Positions 55,674 through 64,000 of a stretch of DNA of 64,000 bases are shown piece after piece. The DNA comes from Streptomyces griseochromogenes (GTDB taxonomy: Bacteria > Actinomycetota > Actinomycetes > Streptomycetales > Streptomycetaceae). The translations under genes and the position numbers were made by a program. The stretch lies in contig NZ_CP016279.1 of the NCBI RefSeq assembly GCF_001542625.1, forward strand, positions 7,192,001-7,256,000, given 5' to 3'. The notes beneath the pieces are model-generated. The model saw only the letters and a program-made list of their open reading frames with translations, did not search any database and was not told the DNA's origin. Within the stretch, counting starts at the first letter, position 1. Each line of letters starts with the position of its first letter.

Positions 55674-57646
55674 CCGTGATCTCGGGGAGTGCGGGCTGGT
55701 ACCTGCGGCGCCTGTCCCGGATGGGACCGCGGGAGGTCGGCGGCCGGGTGGGCGACGCGGTCCGCAGACGGCGGTGGCGGTCGGCGCGGCCGGACTGCCC
55801 GAGGGTGACCGACGCCCGGTTCACCGCGGTACTGCCCGCCGGGACGATCGCCGCAATACCTCCGGACGCCGCGAAACGTCTCATCGCCGAGGCGGACCGG
55901 CTGATGGCCGGGCACGCCGAGTATTTCGGAGTGGACCGCGACGACCTGGCCGACCCGGACTGGTGGTACGACCCGAAGACCGGGCGCCGGGCGCCCTGGG
56001 GCTACGCCTTCGACGTGCCGTACCGGAACGAGGACGCGGTCGGGGACATCAAGCAGATCTGGGAGCTGTCCCGGCATCAGTACCTCACCGTGCTCGCCGC
56101 CGCCTACGCGTTCACCGGGGACGAGCGGTACGCCGAGCGAGTGGCCGAGCACCTGCGGTCGTGGTGGGCGGGCAACGCGCCGCTGCGCGGAGTGCACTGG
56201 ACCAGCGGGATCGAGCTGGGGATCCGGCTGCTGTCCTGGGTGTGGATCCGCCGGCTGCTCGACGGCTGGCCGGGCGTGGCCGGGCTGTTCGAGGGCAACC
56301 CGGTGGCGCTGAACCAGATCTGGCACCACCAGCGCTGGCTGGCCGCCTTCCCCAGCCGGGGGTCTTCGGCGAACAACCACGTCGTCGCCGAGGCCGCCGG
56401 GCAGTTCGCCGCGGCCTGCGCGTTCGGGTGGTTCCCCGCCTCGGCGCGTTGGCGAGCCGGCGCGCTGCGGTCGCTGGAGCGGCAGCTGCGCAACAACACC
56501 TTCGACTCCGGTCTCAACCGCGAGCTGGCCACCGAGTATCACGGGCTGGTGCTGGAGCTCGGCCTGGCCGCGGTGGCCGAGGCGGATGCCGCCGGCGTGC
56601 CGGTCCCCGCGTCGATCCGGCTGGTGCTGCTGCGGATGACCGACGCGCTCGCGGCCGTCGTGGACAACCGGTTACGTCCGCCGCGCCAGGGGGACGCGGA
56701 CGACGGGCACGGTCTGGTCGTGGACGGCGCGGGCACCGACCGCTGGGCCTCGCTGCTGGCCACCGGGGACGCCGTGTTCGGCCGGCTCACCTGGTGGCCG
56801 GCGGTGACCGGCACCGATGTGCGCACCCCGCTGCTGGCCGCGCTCATCCGGCCGTACGCGGAACAGGGAACCGCACCGGCCGTGATCCGCCCGGCAAGCC
56901 GACCAGGGCACTTCGCCGACGCGGGCATGACCGTCCTGCGCGGTCCGGAGGAGATCTGGTGCCGCTGCGACGGTGGTCCGCACGGATTCCTGTCCATCGC
57001 CGCGCATGCCCACGCGGACGCGCTGTCCGTGGAGGTCCGGCACGACGGGGTCGACGTGCTCGCCGACCCGGGGACGTTCTGCTACCACGGGCAACCCGAG
57101 TGGCGGCAGTACTTCCGGTCGACCCTCGGCCACAACACCCTGCGGCTGGACGGCGGTGACCAGTCCGTCTCCGGCGGCCCGTTCCTCTGGACCCGGCATG
57201 CCCGCAGCCGCGTCCTGGCCGCGGACACAGCCGACGCCTCCGACGAGGGGACGGTCCGCTGGTGTGCCGAGCACGACGGTTACCAGCGCTCCGTGCACCG
57301 CCGCCGGGTGGAGCTGACGGCAGCGAGCCAGGAACTGAGGGTGGTCGACGAGGTGCGCGGCCCGCGCCGGGCCGTGCAGCTGGCGTTCCACCTCGGCCCG
57401 GCGATCGCCGCGGACCTGGCGGGGAACCGGGCGGTGCTCACCTGGATCCGGGACGGCGAGGGGCGCTCCGCGGTGCTCGACCTGCCCGGGGAGCTGTCAT
57501 GGCGGGCGCATCGCGGCGAGACGGACCCGCCGCTGGGCTGGTACTCCGCCGGCTTCGGGCGCAAGGAACCCACCACCACGCTGGTCGGCACCGGCTTCGC
57601 CGACGGCGCGGCGGGGTTCACCACCGTACTCAGGTTCCGCGGCTAG
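55670..57646 (+). CDS. Heparinase II/III-like (alginate lyase-type) protein
   Basis: A 658-residue protein without signal peptide. The N-terminal (alpha/alpha) part includes DVPYRNEDAVGDIKQIWELS and SANNHVVAEAAGQFAAACAF; the C-terminal beta-sandwich heparinase II/III domain contains SIAAHAHADALSVEVRHDGV near residue 445, DPGTFCYHG and STLGHNTLRLDGGDQS. Family members eliminate uronic-acid-containing polymers, but those inside synthesis clusters may edit or epimerise the polymer. Codon 335 is TTA (56672-56674). ATGA overlap with the previous gene. Confidence 0.92.
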   Translation: MTVISGSAGWYLRRLSRMGPREVGGRVGDAVRRRRWRSARPDCPRVTDARFTAVLPAGTIAAIPPDAAKRLIAEADRLMAGHAEYFGVDRDDLADPDWWYDPKTGRRAPWGYAFDVPYRNEDAVGDIKQIWELSRHQYLTVLAAAYAFTGDERYAERVAEHLRSWWAGNAPLRGVHWTSGIELGIRLLSWVWIRRLLDGWPGVAGLFEGNPVALNQIWHHQRWLAAFPSRGSSANNHVVAEAAGQFAAACAFGWFPASARWRAGALRSLERQLRNNTFDSGLNRELATEYHGLVLELGLAAVAEADAAGVPVPASIRLVLLRMTDALAAVVDNRLRPPRQGDADDGHGLVVDGAGTDRWASLLATGDAVFGRLTWWPAVTGTDVRTPLLAALIRPYAEQGTAPAVIRPASRPGHFADAGMTVLRGPEEIWCRCDGGPHGFLSIAAHAHADALSVEVRHDGVDVLADPGTFCYHGQPEWRQYFRSTLGHNTLRLDGGDQSVSGGPFLWTRHARSRVLAADTADASDEGTVRWCAEHDGYQRSVHRRRVELTAASQELRVVDEVRGPRRAVQLAFHLGPAIAADLAGNRAVLTWIRDGEGRSAVLDLPGELSWRAHRGETDPPLGWYSAGFGRKEPTTTLVGTGFADGAAGFTTVLRFRG

Positions 57647-57654
57647 GGGGGCGC

Positions 57655-59199
57655 GTGGGGATCAAGAGGCGGCACCGGGCGTTGGCGGCGGCACCGCTGG
57701 CGCTGGCCCTGCTGGCGGCGTCCGGCTGTGAGAGCGAACCGGGCGCCGGGGCGGGGCCGACCGCCGCGCCATCCATGTCCGGGGCGTCCTCCACGTCCGT
57801 GGCCCGGGTGTGCGCCAAGCCCGCGGCCGGGCCGGCGAACGCGCCGGCGGGTGCGGTGACGGTCGACCCCGCGGTCGTCGGTGACCTGGCAGCGAAGACG
57901 AAGAGCAGCCCTGCGAACACCACGTTCTGGCTTCGACCGGGCAAGCACAGGCTCGGGCGGGACCGCTACTCCCAGGTCGTCCCCAAGAAGGGGGACCGCT
58001 ACCTCGGCGCGCCGGGCGCGGTGCTCGACGGCCAGAAGATCAACCAGTACGCGTTCGGCGGTACCGCCGGCAATGTCACCATCCGCTACCTGACCGTGCA
58101 GGGTTTCGTCGCGCCGCAGAACGAGGGCGTGGTCAACCATGACTCGGCCGACGGGTGGGTGATCGAGCACGCGACGATCCAGAACAACTCCGGCGCCGGG
58201 CTGATGGCCGGTGCCCGCCAGCGGGTCCGCGCCAGCTGCCTGCGCGGCAACGGACAGTACGGCATGAACGCGTACAAGGCCGAAGGCCGTATCAGCGACC
58301 TGGTGGTCGAGGGCAACGAGATCGTGGGCAACAACACCGGCGACTGGGAACGGCGGCGGAAGGGCTGCGGCTGCACCGGAGGCGTGAAGTTCTGGGCCGT
58401 CAACGGCGCCGACGTACGCGGCAACTGGGTGCACGACAACCGCGGAACAGGGTTGTGGGCGGACACCAACGACAACGACTTCCGCATCGAGAACAACGTG
58501 ATCGAAGGCAACGACGGTGCCGCGCTGATCTACGAGACCAGCTACAACGCGGTCATCCGGAACAACACGATCCGGCGGAACAACTGGGTCGAGGGCCGCA
58601 GGGCGGCCGACCGCGGCGACACCTTCCCGTTCGCGACCGTCTACCTGTCCGAGTCCGGCGGCGAACCACGGATCCGAGCCCGCACCGACAAGATCGAGGT
58701 CTACCGGAACGTGCTGGAGAACAACTGGTCCGGGATCACCCTGTGGGAGAACGCCGACCGGTACTGCAACAGCCCGGCCAACACCTCCTCCGGTGACTGC
58801 ACCTTGCTGGTCCGGGACACCGACCGCTGTGCGAGGCCGGCGATCGCCAAGCCACCGCTCTACGCCGACTGCCGGTGGAAGACCCAGCGGGTGGACATCC
58901 ACGACAACCGCTTCGTGCTGGACGAGTCCGTCGTCAAGTGCACGGAGATGTGCGACCGCATGGCGGTGCTGGCCAACTACGGCACCTACCCGGACTGGTC
59001 GCCGTACCAGGGTGAAGGGGTGGCCGAGGCGATCACCCGCACGCAGCACAACCGCTGGCACGACAACGTCTACCTCGGACCATGGAAATTCGTCGCCCAC
59101 GACCCGAGCCGGATACTCGACTTCGCTCAGTGGCAGAGCACGCCGTACCAGCAGGACGCGGGCAGCACCCTCGACCTCGACCCACGGGCCGGTGGTTGA
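57655..59199 (+). CDS. Right-handed parallel beta-helix lipoprotein
   Basis: A 514-residue exported protein. A lipoprotein signal ends in LLAASGC (lipobox Cys about residue 24), then a Ser/Pro/Ala linker and a beta-helix with repeats such as TIRYLTVQGF, VIEHATIQNNSGAGLMAG, LVVEGNEIVGNNTGDW and FRIENNVIEGNDGAALIYET. Fold relatives include polysaccharide lyases and the C5-mannuronan epimerase AlgG. It is likely anchored outside the membrane and acts on the exported polymer. GTG start eight bases after the previous stop. Confidence 0.88.
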   Translation: MGIKRRHRALAAAPLALALLAASGCESEPGAGAGPTAAPSMSGASSTSVARVCAKPAAGPANAPAGAVTVDPAVVGDLAAKTKSSPANTTFWLRPGKHRLGRDRYSQVVPKKGDRYLGAPGAVLDGQKINQYAFGGTAGNVTIRYLTVQGFVAPQNEGVVNHDSADGWVIEHATIQNNSGAGLMAGARQRVRASCLRGNGQYGMNAYKAEGRISDLVVEGNEIVGNNTGDWERRRKGCGCTGGVKFWAVNGADVRGNWVHDNRGTGLWADTNDNDFRIENNVIEGNDGAALIYETSYNAVIRNNTIRRNNWVEGRRAADRGDTFPFATVYLSESGGEPRIRARTDKIEVYRNVLENNWSGITLWENADRYCNSPANTSSGDCTLLVRDTDRCARPAIAKPPLYADCRWKTQRVDIHDNRFVLDESVVKCTEMCDRMAVLANYGTYPDWSPYQGEGVAEAITRTQHNRWHDNVYLGPWKFVAHDPSRILDFAQWQSTPYQQDAGSTLDLDPRAGG

Positions 59200-59200
59200 G

Positions 59201-60505
59201 GTGGGCGGAGACCTGACGCGCGGTGGGATTTCGGGCGGACCGGCTACGGCGAGCACGCGGCCCGGCGCCGAACCGCGCCCTGCCGGCACACCGAGGATCG
59301 TCGGGATCGTCTGGGGGCTGCTGGTCCTCAACACGCTCGGCTCCGCCGGGGCGAAGACCATCGTCCCGCTGCCCCGCTCCCTCATCCAGATGGTCACCAT
59401 GGGCGCGCTGGTCGCCGCGTTCGCGCTGGCGCTCGCGGTCAATCTCCGGCTGCGCATCCGAGCCAGTGCGTACGTGTTCCTGCTCACCCTGCTGCAGGTG
59501 ACGAGCGTGATCTCCAGCGCGAACCTGGAGTCCGGGTTCGGCGCGCTGTTCCGCTGCGCCCGGCTGGCTCTCTTCGTCGGCACGCTGTGGCTGCTCAGCC
59601 GCTGGTGGGACGGCGGCCTGACGTTCGTCAGGCATCACATCCGGATGTACTTCGCGGTGCTCGGGTCGGTGGCTGCCGGCCTGGTCGCCTCACCGGGCGC
59701 GGCCCTGCCCGATCTCTACGGCGGTCGCCTTGTCGGCGCGTTGTGGCCGCTCACCCCGCCGCAGATCGGCCAGTACGCGGCGGTGATCATCGGGCTCACC
59801 GTGCTGCTCGTACTGGACCGCAGGACCGACAGGACCGGCGCCGCGGTGATCATCGTGCCGTCACTCGTCCTGCTCGCGCTGACCCATACCCGGACGGCCA
59901 CGCTCGGCCTGTTCATCGGGTTGGCGTTGGCGATCGGCTCGCTCATCCTGACCAGCGCCGCGGCCCGCCGGTTCTTCACCTGGACAGTGCTGTGCGCCGC
60001 GGTGGCCGCGGTGGGGTTCGCCTCCGCGCTGCAGGCGTGGTTCCTGCGCGGACAGAGCAAGGAGAACTTCTCCAACCTGACCGGTCGGGCCAAGGTCTGG
60101 GACGCCCTGCTGGCTGCGCCCCGGTCGACCTCGGAGAAGTTGTTCGGCGTCGGCCTGGGCGACAAGTCTTTCGGCGGGCTGCCGATCGACAACAGCTGGC
60201 TGGCCGTTTACAACGAGCAGGGTCTGATCGGCGTCACCCTGGTCGCAGTGATCATCATCGTGCTGGGCGGCGTCGCGTTGCTGCGGCCACCGTCGCTGCA
60301 GAGGGCCTGCGCGATCTTCCTGATCAGCTACTGCGCGATCGCCTCGTACACCGAGGCCGGGCTGGGCGACGCCTCGCCGTACTTGCTGCATCTGGCCGTG
60401 GCCGCCTCGCTGCTGGCGGCACCTGCCGCGGCCACTCCCCTCTCGACGCCCGAAGTCCCTCGACAACGCGTCCCGCGATGGGCCCGGAGATCGGAGGTGA
60501 CCTGA
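59201..60505 (+). CDS. O-antigen ligase/polymerase-like membrane protein
   Basis: A 434-residue polytopic protein with about ten hydrophobic segments (for example IVGIVWGLLVLNTLG, MVTMGALVAAFALALAV, AAVIIGLTVLLVL) and the large external loop plus motif LTHTRTATLGLFIGLALA and GRAKVWDALLAAPRSTSEKL, GVGLGDKSFGG that mark the Wzy/WaaL O-antigen ligase family. Best candidate for the repeat-unit polymerase of the cluster. The GTG at 59201 is one base after the previous stop. Confidence 0.88.
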   Translation: MGGDLTRGGISGGPATASTRPGAEPRPAGTPRIVGIVWGLLVLNTLGSAGAKTIVPLPRSLIQMVTMGALVAAFALALAVNLRLRIRASAYVFLLTLLQVTSVISSANLESGFGALFRCARLALFVGTLWLLSRWWDGGLTFVRHHIRMYFAVLGSVAAGLVASPGAALPDLYGGRLVGALWPLTPPQIGQYAAVIIGLTVLLVLDRRTDRTGAAVIIVPSLVLLALTHTRTATLGLFIGLALAIGSLILTSAAARRFFTWTVLCAAVAAVGFASALQAWFLRGQSKENFSNLTGRAKVWDALLAAPRSTSEKLFGVGLGDKSFGGLPIDNSWLAVYNEQGLIGVTLVAVIIIVLGGVALLRPPSLQRACAIFLISYCAIASYTEAGLGDASPYLLHLAVAASLLAAPAAATPLSTPEVPRQRVPRWARRSEVT

Positions 60506-60507
60506 GC

Positions 60508-61749
60508 ATGCACGTCCTCGTGGTGCACAACCGCTACGCCTCGGCGCAGCCGAGCGGGGAGAACAAGGTCGTCGACCAGGAGGTGGAGCTGCTGCGCGCT
60601 GCCGGCCACCGGGTCGAGGTGTTCGAGCGGCGCAGCGACGACATCGCCGCCCGTTCCCTGCTGGGCAAGGCCGCGCTACCGCTCCTCGTGCCGTGGAACC
60701 CGGCGGTCCGCGCGGAGCTCACCGCCCGGCTTCGCACCGAGCGGCCGGACGTGGTGCACGTCCACAACGTCTTCCCGCTCCTGTCGCCCGCGGTGCTGGC
60801 CGCCTGTGCCGACGCCGGCGTGCCCGCCGTCGCGACGCTGCACAACTACACCCAGGTCTGCCCGCCCGGCACGCTGCAGCGGGACGGCCGGCCGTGCACC
60901 GAGTGCGTCGGGGCGGCGCCGCTGCCCGCCGTGCGGCACGGCTGCTACCGGAACTCCCGGCTGGCGACGGTGCCGCTCGCGGTCAGCCTGTCGGTCAACC
61001 GGCGGCGGTGGTGGTCCGGCGTGGAGCGGTTCTTCTGCATCTCCGCGGCGCAGCGCGACGTCCTGGTGCGGGCCGGCATGCCACCCGAGCGGCTTGTGGT
61101 GAAGCACAACTTCGTGCCCGACCCGGGCGCCTGCCGAGCGGGCGCCGGCGAGCATCTGCTCTATCTCGGCCGGCTCGCGGAGGCCAAGGGCGTGCGGCTG
61201 CTCATGGCCGCGTGGGACGAGGTCGCGGCGAGCGGCGGTGTGGGCGTGCCGCTCGTGGTCGCCGGCGCGGGGCCGCTGGAACGAGAGGTGACCGCCTGGG
61301 CGGCGGGCCGGGACGACGTGCGGTACGTCGGCCTGTACGACCCGGCCCAGTGCCGGCAGGCCGTCGCGCGGTCGGTCGCCGTGGTGGCTCCCTCGACGTG
61401 GCTGGAGGCGTTCGGCCTGGTGGTCGTGGAGGCGATGGCGGCGGGGGTCCCGGCCGTCGCCGCCGGTCACGGCGCCTTCGTCGAACTGGTCGAGGACGGG
61501 GTGACCGGCCTGCTGCACCGGCCGGGCGAGCCCGCCTCGCTCGCGTCCTGCATACGCCGGATCACGGCCGAGCCGGCCCTGGGCCGGGAGATGGGCCAGG
61601 CGGCCCGGCGCCGTTACGAGCAGGCCTTCAGCCCGGCCGTCGGGCTGGAGCGCCTGGTGGAGGGGTACCGCACCGCGATCGCGGGTCGGTCAGTACTGGC
61701 TCGCGGCGGGGACACCCGCGCGAGCAGGGGGGATGGGGACAGTAGATGA
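60508..61749 (+). CDS. Glycosyltransferase family 4
   Basis: A 413-residue GT-B glycosyltransferase. N-terminal VVHNRYASAQPSGENKVVDQ and VHVHNVFPLLSPAVLAA; a Cys-rich insertion (CPPGTLQRDGRPCTECVG) typical of this GT4 subgroup; donor-site EAFGLVVVEAMAAGVPAVAA with the E-x7-E motif. It would add the second or later sugar of the repeat unit. ATG two bases after the previous stop. Confidence 0.92.
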   Translation: MHVLVVHNRYASAQPSGENKVVDQEVELLRAAGHRVEVFERRSDDIAARSLLGKAALPLLVPWNPAVRAELTARLRTERPDVVHVHNVFPLLSPAVLAACADAGVPAVATLHNYTQVCPPGTLQRDGRPCTECVGAAPLPAVRHGCYRNSRLATVPLAVSLSVNRRRWWSGVERFFCISAAQRDVLVRAGMPPERLVVKHNFVPDPGACRAGAGEHLLYLGRLAEAKGVRLLMAAWDEVAASGGVGVPLVVAGAGPLEREVTAWAAGRDDVRYVGLYDPAQCRQAVARSVAVVAPSTWLEAFGLVVVEAMAAGVPAVAAGHGAFVELVEDGVTGLLHRPGEPASLASCIRRITAEPALGREMGQAARRRYEQAFSPAVGLERLVEGYRTAIAGRSVLARGGDTRASRGDGDSR

Positions 61750-62981
61750 CACGATGCCGACTCTGCGGCTCGGAAGCGATGGCGAGCGTCGTCGATCTGG
61801 GGGCGACGCCACCATGTGAGAGCTTTCTGGCCGCGGACCAACTGGATCAACCGGAGCCCGCGTACCCGCTGCACCTGCGGGTCTGCACCGACTGCTGGCT
61901 GGCGCAGATACCTCCGCTGATCACGCCGGAGGAGACGTTCAGCGAGTACGCGTACTTCTCCTCCTACTCGACCTCCTGGGTGGAGCACGCGCGCACGTTC
62001 GTCGCGGACGCCGTGGAGCGGGTGGGTCTCGGCCCGGACGCCTTCGTGGTCGAGGTCGCGAGCAACGACGGGTACCTGCTGAAGCACGTGGTGGACCGCG
62101 GGATCCGCTGCCTCGGCATCGAGCCCTCGGTGAACGTCGGCGCCGCGGCGCGGGACGCGGGTGTACCCACGCTCACGGAGTTCCTGGACCCGGCCACCGG
62201 CGCCGCCGTCCGCGCCGAGCACGGCCCGGCGGACCTGGTCGTGGCCAACAACGTGTACGCGCACATCCCCGACGTGGTCGGGTTCACCCAGGGGCTGCGC
62301 GCCCTGGTCGCCGACGACGGCTGGGTCTCCATCGAGGTGCAGCACCTGCTGACCCTGATCGAGGAGAACCAGTACGACACGATCTACCACGAGCACTTCC
62401 AGTACTACACGGTCGCCTCCGCGACCCGGGCGCTGGCGAGCGGCGGACTCGCGCTCGTGGACGTCGAGCTGCTGCCCACGCACGGCGGCTCCATCCGGCT
62501 GTGGGCCCGGCCGGCCGAGGTGGCCGGCGGGCCGACGCAGCAGGTGGCCGACGTGCTGGACCGGGAGAAGGCCGCCGGGCTGCAGGAGCTGTCCGGGTAC
62601 ACCGAGTTCTCCGCCCGGGTGGCCAAGGTGCGCCGGGACCTCCTGCGGTTCCTCATCGACGCGGCCGAGCGCGGCGAGACGGTCGTCGGCTACGGCGCCC
62701 CGGGCAAGGGCAACACCCTGCTCAACCACTGCGGCATCCGGCCCGACCTGCTCCCGTACACGGTCGACCGCAACCCCTACAAGCACGGCAGGTTCACCCC
62801 GGGCACCCGCATCCCGATCCTGTCGCCCGAGCAGATAGCCGCCGACAGACCGGACTACGTCCTCGTCCTCCCGTGGAACCTGCGGGCCGAGCTGGTCGAG
62901 CAGTTGTCCTTCGTGCACGACTGGGGCGGCCGACTGGTCTTTCCCATCCCGGAACTGAGCATTGCCGAGGTCACGTCATGA
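61746..62981 (+). CDS. Sugar C-methyltransferase (NovU/TylCIII-like)
   Basis: A 411-residue three-domain SAM-dependent methyltransferase. An N-terminal zinc domain uses Cys4, Cys7, Cys47 and Cys50 (CRLCGS; VCTDCWLAQ); the SAM domain has VVEVASNDGYLLKHV and VANNVYAHIPD; the C-terminal Methyltransf_14 domain has GYGAPGKGNTLLNHCG. Relatives add a C-methyl branch to NDP-keto-deoxysugars. It overlaps the previous stop (ATGA) and the next start, so it is coupled to the nucleotidyltransferase. Confidence 0.9.
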   Translation: MTRCRLCGSEAMASVVDLGATPPCESFLAADQLDQPEPAYPLHLRVCTDCWLAQIPPLITPEETFSEYAYFSSYSTSWVEHARTFVADAVERVGLGPDAFVVEVASNDGYLLKHVVDRGIRCLGIEPSVNVGAAARDAGVPTLTEFLDPATGAAVRAEHGPADLVVANNVYAHIPDVVGFTQGLRALVADDGWVSIEVQHLLTLIEENQYDTIYHEHFQYYTVASATRALASGGLALVDVELLPTHGGSIRLWARPAEVAGGPTQQVADVLDREKAAGLQELSGYTEFSARVAKVRRDLLRFLIDAAERGETVVGYGAPGKGNTLLNHCGIRPDLLPYTVDRNPYKHGRFTPGTRIPILSPEQIAADRPDYVLVLPWNLRAELVEQLSFVHDWGGRLVFPIPELSIAEVTS

Positions 62982-63784
62982 AGGTCGTTCTGTTCTGCGG
63001 CGGTTACGGGATGCGGATGCGCAACGGAGCCGCCGACGACGTGCCCAAGCCGATGGCGATGGTCGGCCCGCGGCCGCTGATCTGGCACGTCATGCGCTAC
63101 TACGCGCACTTCGGGCACACGGAGTTCATCCTGTGCCTCGGGTACGGGGCGCACCACATCAAGGACTTCTTCCTCAACTACGAGGAGACGACGTCCAACG
63201 ACTTCGTGCTGCGGGGCGGCCGGACCGAGCTGCTGTCCACCGACATCTCGGACTGGACGATCACGTTCGCGCAGACCGGCATCGAGTCACCGATCGGGGA
63301 GCGGTTGCGCCGGGTGCGGCACCACCTGGACGGCGACGAGATGTTCCTCGCCAACTACGCCGACGTGCTCACCGACGCCCCGCTGCCGGAGATGATCGAC
63401 CGGTTCGCCCGGCGCGACGCCGGTGCGTCGATGATGGTGGTGCCGCCGCAGTCGTCGTTCCACTGCGTGGAGTTGGGCGAGGACGGCCTGGTGGGCGGCA
63501 TCACCGCGGTGAGCGAGCTGCCGCTGTGGGAGAACGGCGGCTACTTCGTGCTCCGCCAGGAGGTCTTCGACCACATCCCGGAGAACGGGGACCTGGTCGC
63601 CGACGGATGCGCCCAACTGGCCAAGCGCGGCCGGTTGGTGGCGCACCAGCACCGCGGCTTCTGGAAGCCGACCGACACCGTGAAGGAGCGGGCCGCGCTC
63701 GACGCCGCCTACGCCCGGGGCGACCGCCCGTGGGCCGTGTGGGAACGGGACGGTGCGGGAGCGGGCGCCGGAGCGAGAGCGTGA
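62978..63784 (+). CDS. Sugar-1-phosphate nucleotidyltransferase (RfbF-like)
   Basis: A 268-residue nucleotidyltransferase resembling glucose-1-phosphate cytidylyltransferase. Signature VVLFCGGYGMRMRNG then PKPMAMVGPRPLIWHVMRYY, LCLGYGAHHIKDFFLNY and EMFLANYADVLTD. It should make the NDP-sugar (probably CDP-glucose) that the methyltransferase pathway uses. The length agrees with RfbF (about 257). ATGA overlap on its left and GTGA overlap on its right. Confidence 0.9.
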   Translation: MKVVLFCGGYGMRMRNGAADDVPKPMAMVGPRPLIWHVMRYYAHFGHTEFILCLGYGAHHIKDFFLNYEETTSNDFVLRGGRTELLSTDISDWTITFAQTGIESPIGERLRRVRHHLDGDEMFLANYADVLTDAPLPEMIDRFARRDAGASMMVVPPQSSFHCVELGEDGLVGGITAVSELPLWENGGYFVLRQEVFDHIPENGDLVADGCAQLAKRGRLVAHQHRGFWKPTDTVKERAALDAAYARGDRPWAVWERDGAGAGAGARA

Positions 63785-64000
63785 TCCGGCTCGGGGCCGG
63801 GCGCCTGGACCGGCTCGTCGCGGTGGGCGCGCACTGCGACGACATCGCCATCGGCGCCGGCGGGACGCTGCTGACGCTGTGCCTCGCGCGGCCGGGTATC
63901 CGCGTCGACGCGCTGGTGCTCTCCGGCGGCGGCACCGAGCGGGAGCAGGAGGAACAAGCCGCGCTCGCCGCCTTCTGCCCGGGCGCCGACCTGCGGCTGA
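63781..64000 (+). CDS. PIG-L family deacetylase, 5' part (runs off the window)
   Basis: GTG 63781 overlaps the previous stop. The first 73 codons read DRLVAVGAHCDDIAIGAGGT, LLTLCLARPGIRVDALVLSG, GGTEREQEEQAALAAF. The zinc motif is AHCDD instead of AHPDD, as in deacetylases linked to sugar metabolism. It would deacetylate an N-acetyl sugar of the repeat unit or its precursor. The 3' end is outside the window. Confidence 0.85.
   Translation, partial: MIRLGAGRLDRLVAVGAHCDDIAIGAGGTLLTLCLARPGIRVDALVLSGGGTEREQEEQAALAAFCPGADLRL

Overview
The window is high-GC DNA with strong third-position G/C bias, GTG/TTG starts and GGAGG-type ribosome sites. It carries a conservon, a type B L31 gene, an SNF2/SWIM pair and rare TTA codons, all of which point to a Streptomyces chromosome or a very close relative. 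No rRNA, tRNA or CRISPR array was found.

Layout. 1-5714: the 3' end of an ABC transporter gene, a DUF5709 protein, L31 type B, a membrane hydrolase, a DUF3516 RNA helicase and TesB. 5715-6509: gene debris, including the C-terminus of a tyrosine integrase. 6510-13566: a DUF6397 protein, an extra Roadblock protein, a PPOX flavoprotein, a complete conservon (cvnA-B-C-D on the minus strand) and an MHYT sensor. 13719-17392: a methyltransferase, then a decayed stretch (hydrolase lacking its 5' end, an orphan 3' fragment, an MpaB oxygenase with one nonsense codon and two frameshifts), then a conserved hypothetical gene. 17493-23990: a small membrane protein, the SNF2/SWIM operon, a phytase-like exported esterase and a Pro-rich membrane protein. 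24195-28782: divergent xylA/xylB with candidate operators, a ROK repressor and a frameshifted NUDIX gene. 29261-33900: an acetamidase, a Tat-exported muramoyl amidase, a GAF regulator and the aldehyde dehydrogenase exaC.

33842-42238 looks like an 8.38-kb integrated element sitting in the 3' end of exaC. A 17-bp sequence is repeated exactly at both ends. The displaced original 3' end of exaC and its terminator lie at the right end, and the resident gene ends in an atypical low-GC tail. The element carries pseudogenes (aldo/keto reductase, winged-helix protein), a TetR-cupin-hydrolase-MFS module with paired operators, an AraC regulator, and a DsbA/SnoaL pair. No intact integrase is visible.

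44512-64000 (running off the window) is a single-direction, translationally coupled exopolysaccharide cluster: priming sugar transferase, AlgD-like nucleotide-sugar dehydrogenase, GT4, two polysaccharide co-polymerases whose ATPase domains look degenerate, AsnB-type amidotransferase, bi-domain oxidoreductase, heparinase II/III-like protein, beta-helix lipoprotein, O-antigen-ligase-like polymerase, second GT4, sugar C-methyltransferase, RfbF-like nucleotidyltransferase and a PIG-L deacetylase. The genes together predict an acidic, possibly amidated and C-methylated polymer. Four genes, including the first, carry TTA codons, which predicts bldA (developmental) control. A G-rich 40-bp tandem repeat lies just upstream. 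This cluster and the exaC-integrated element are the two most interesting things in the window.
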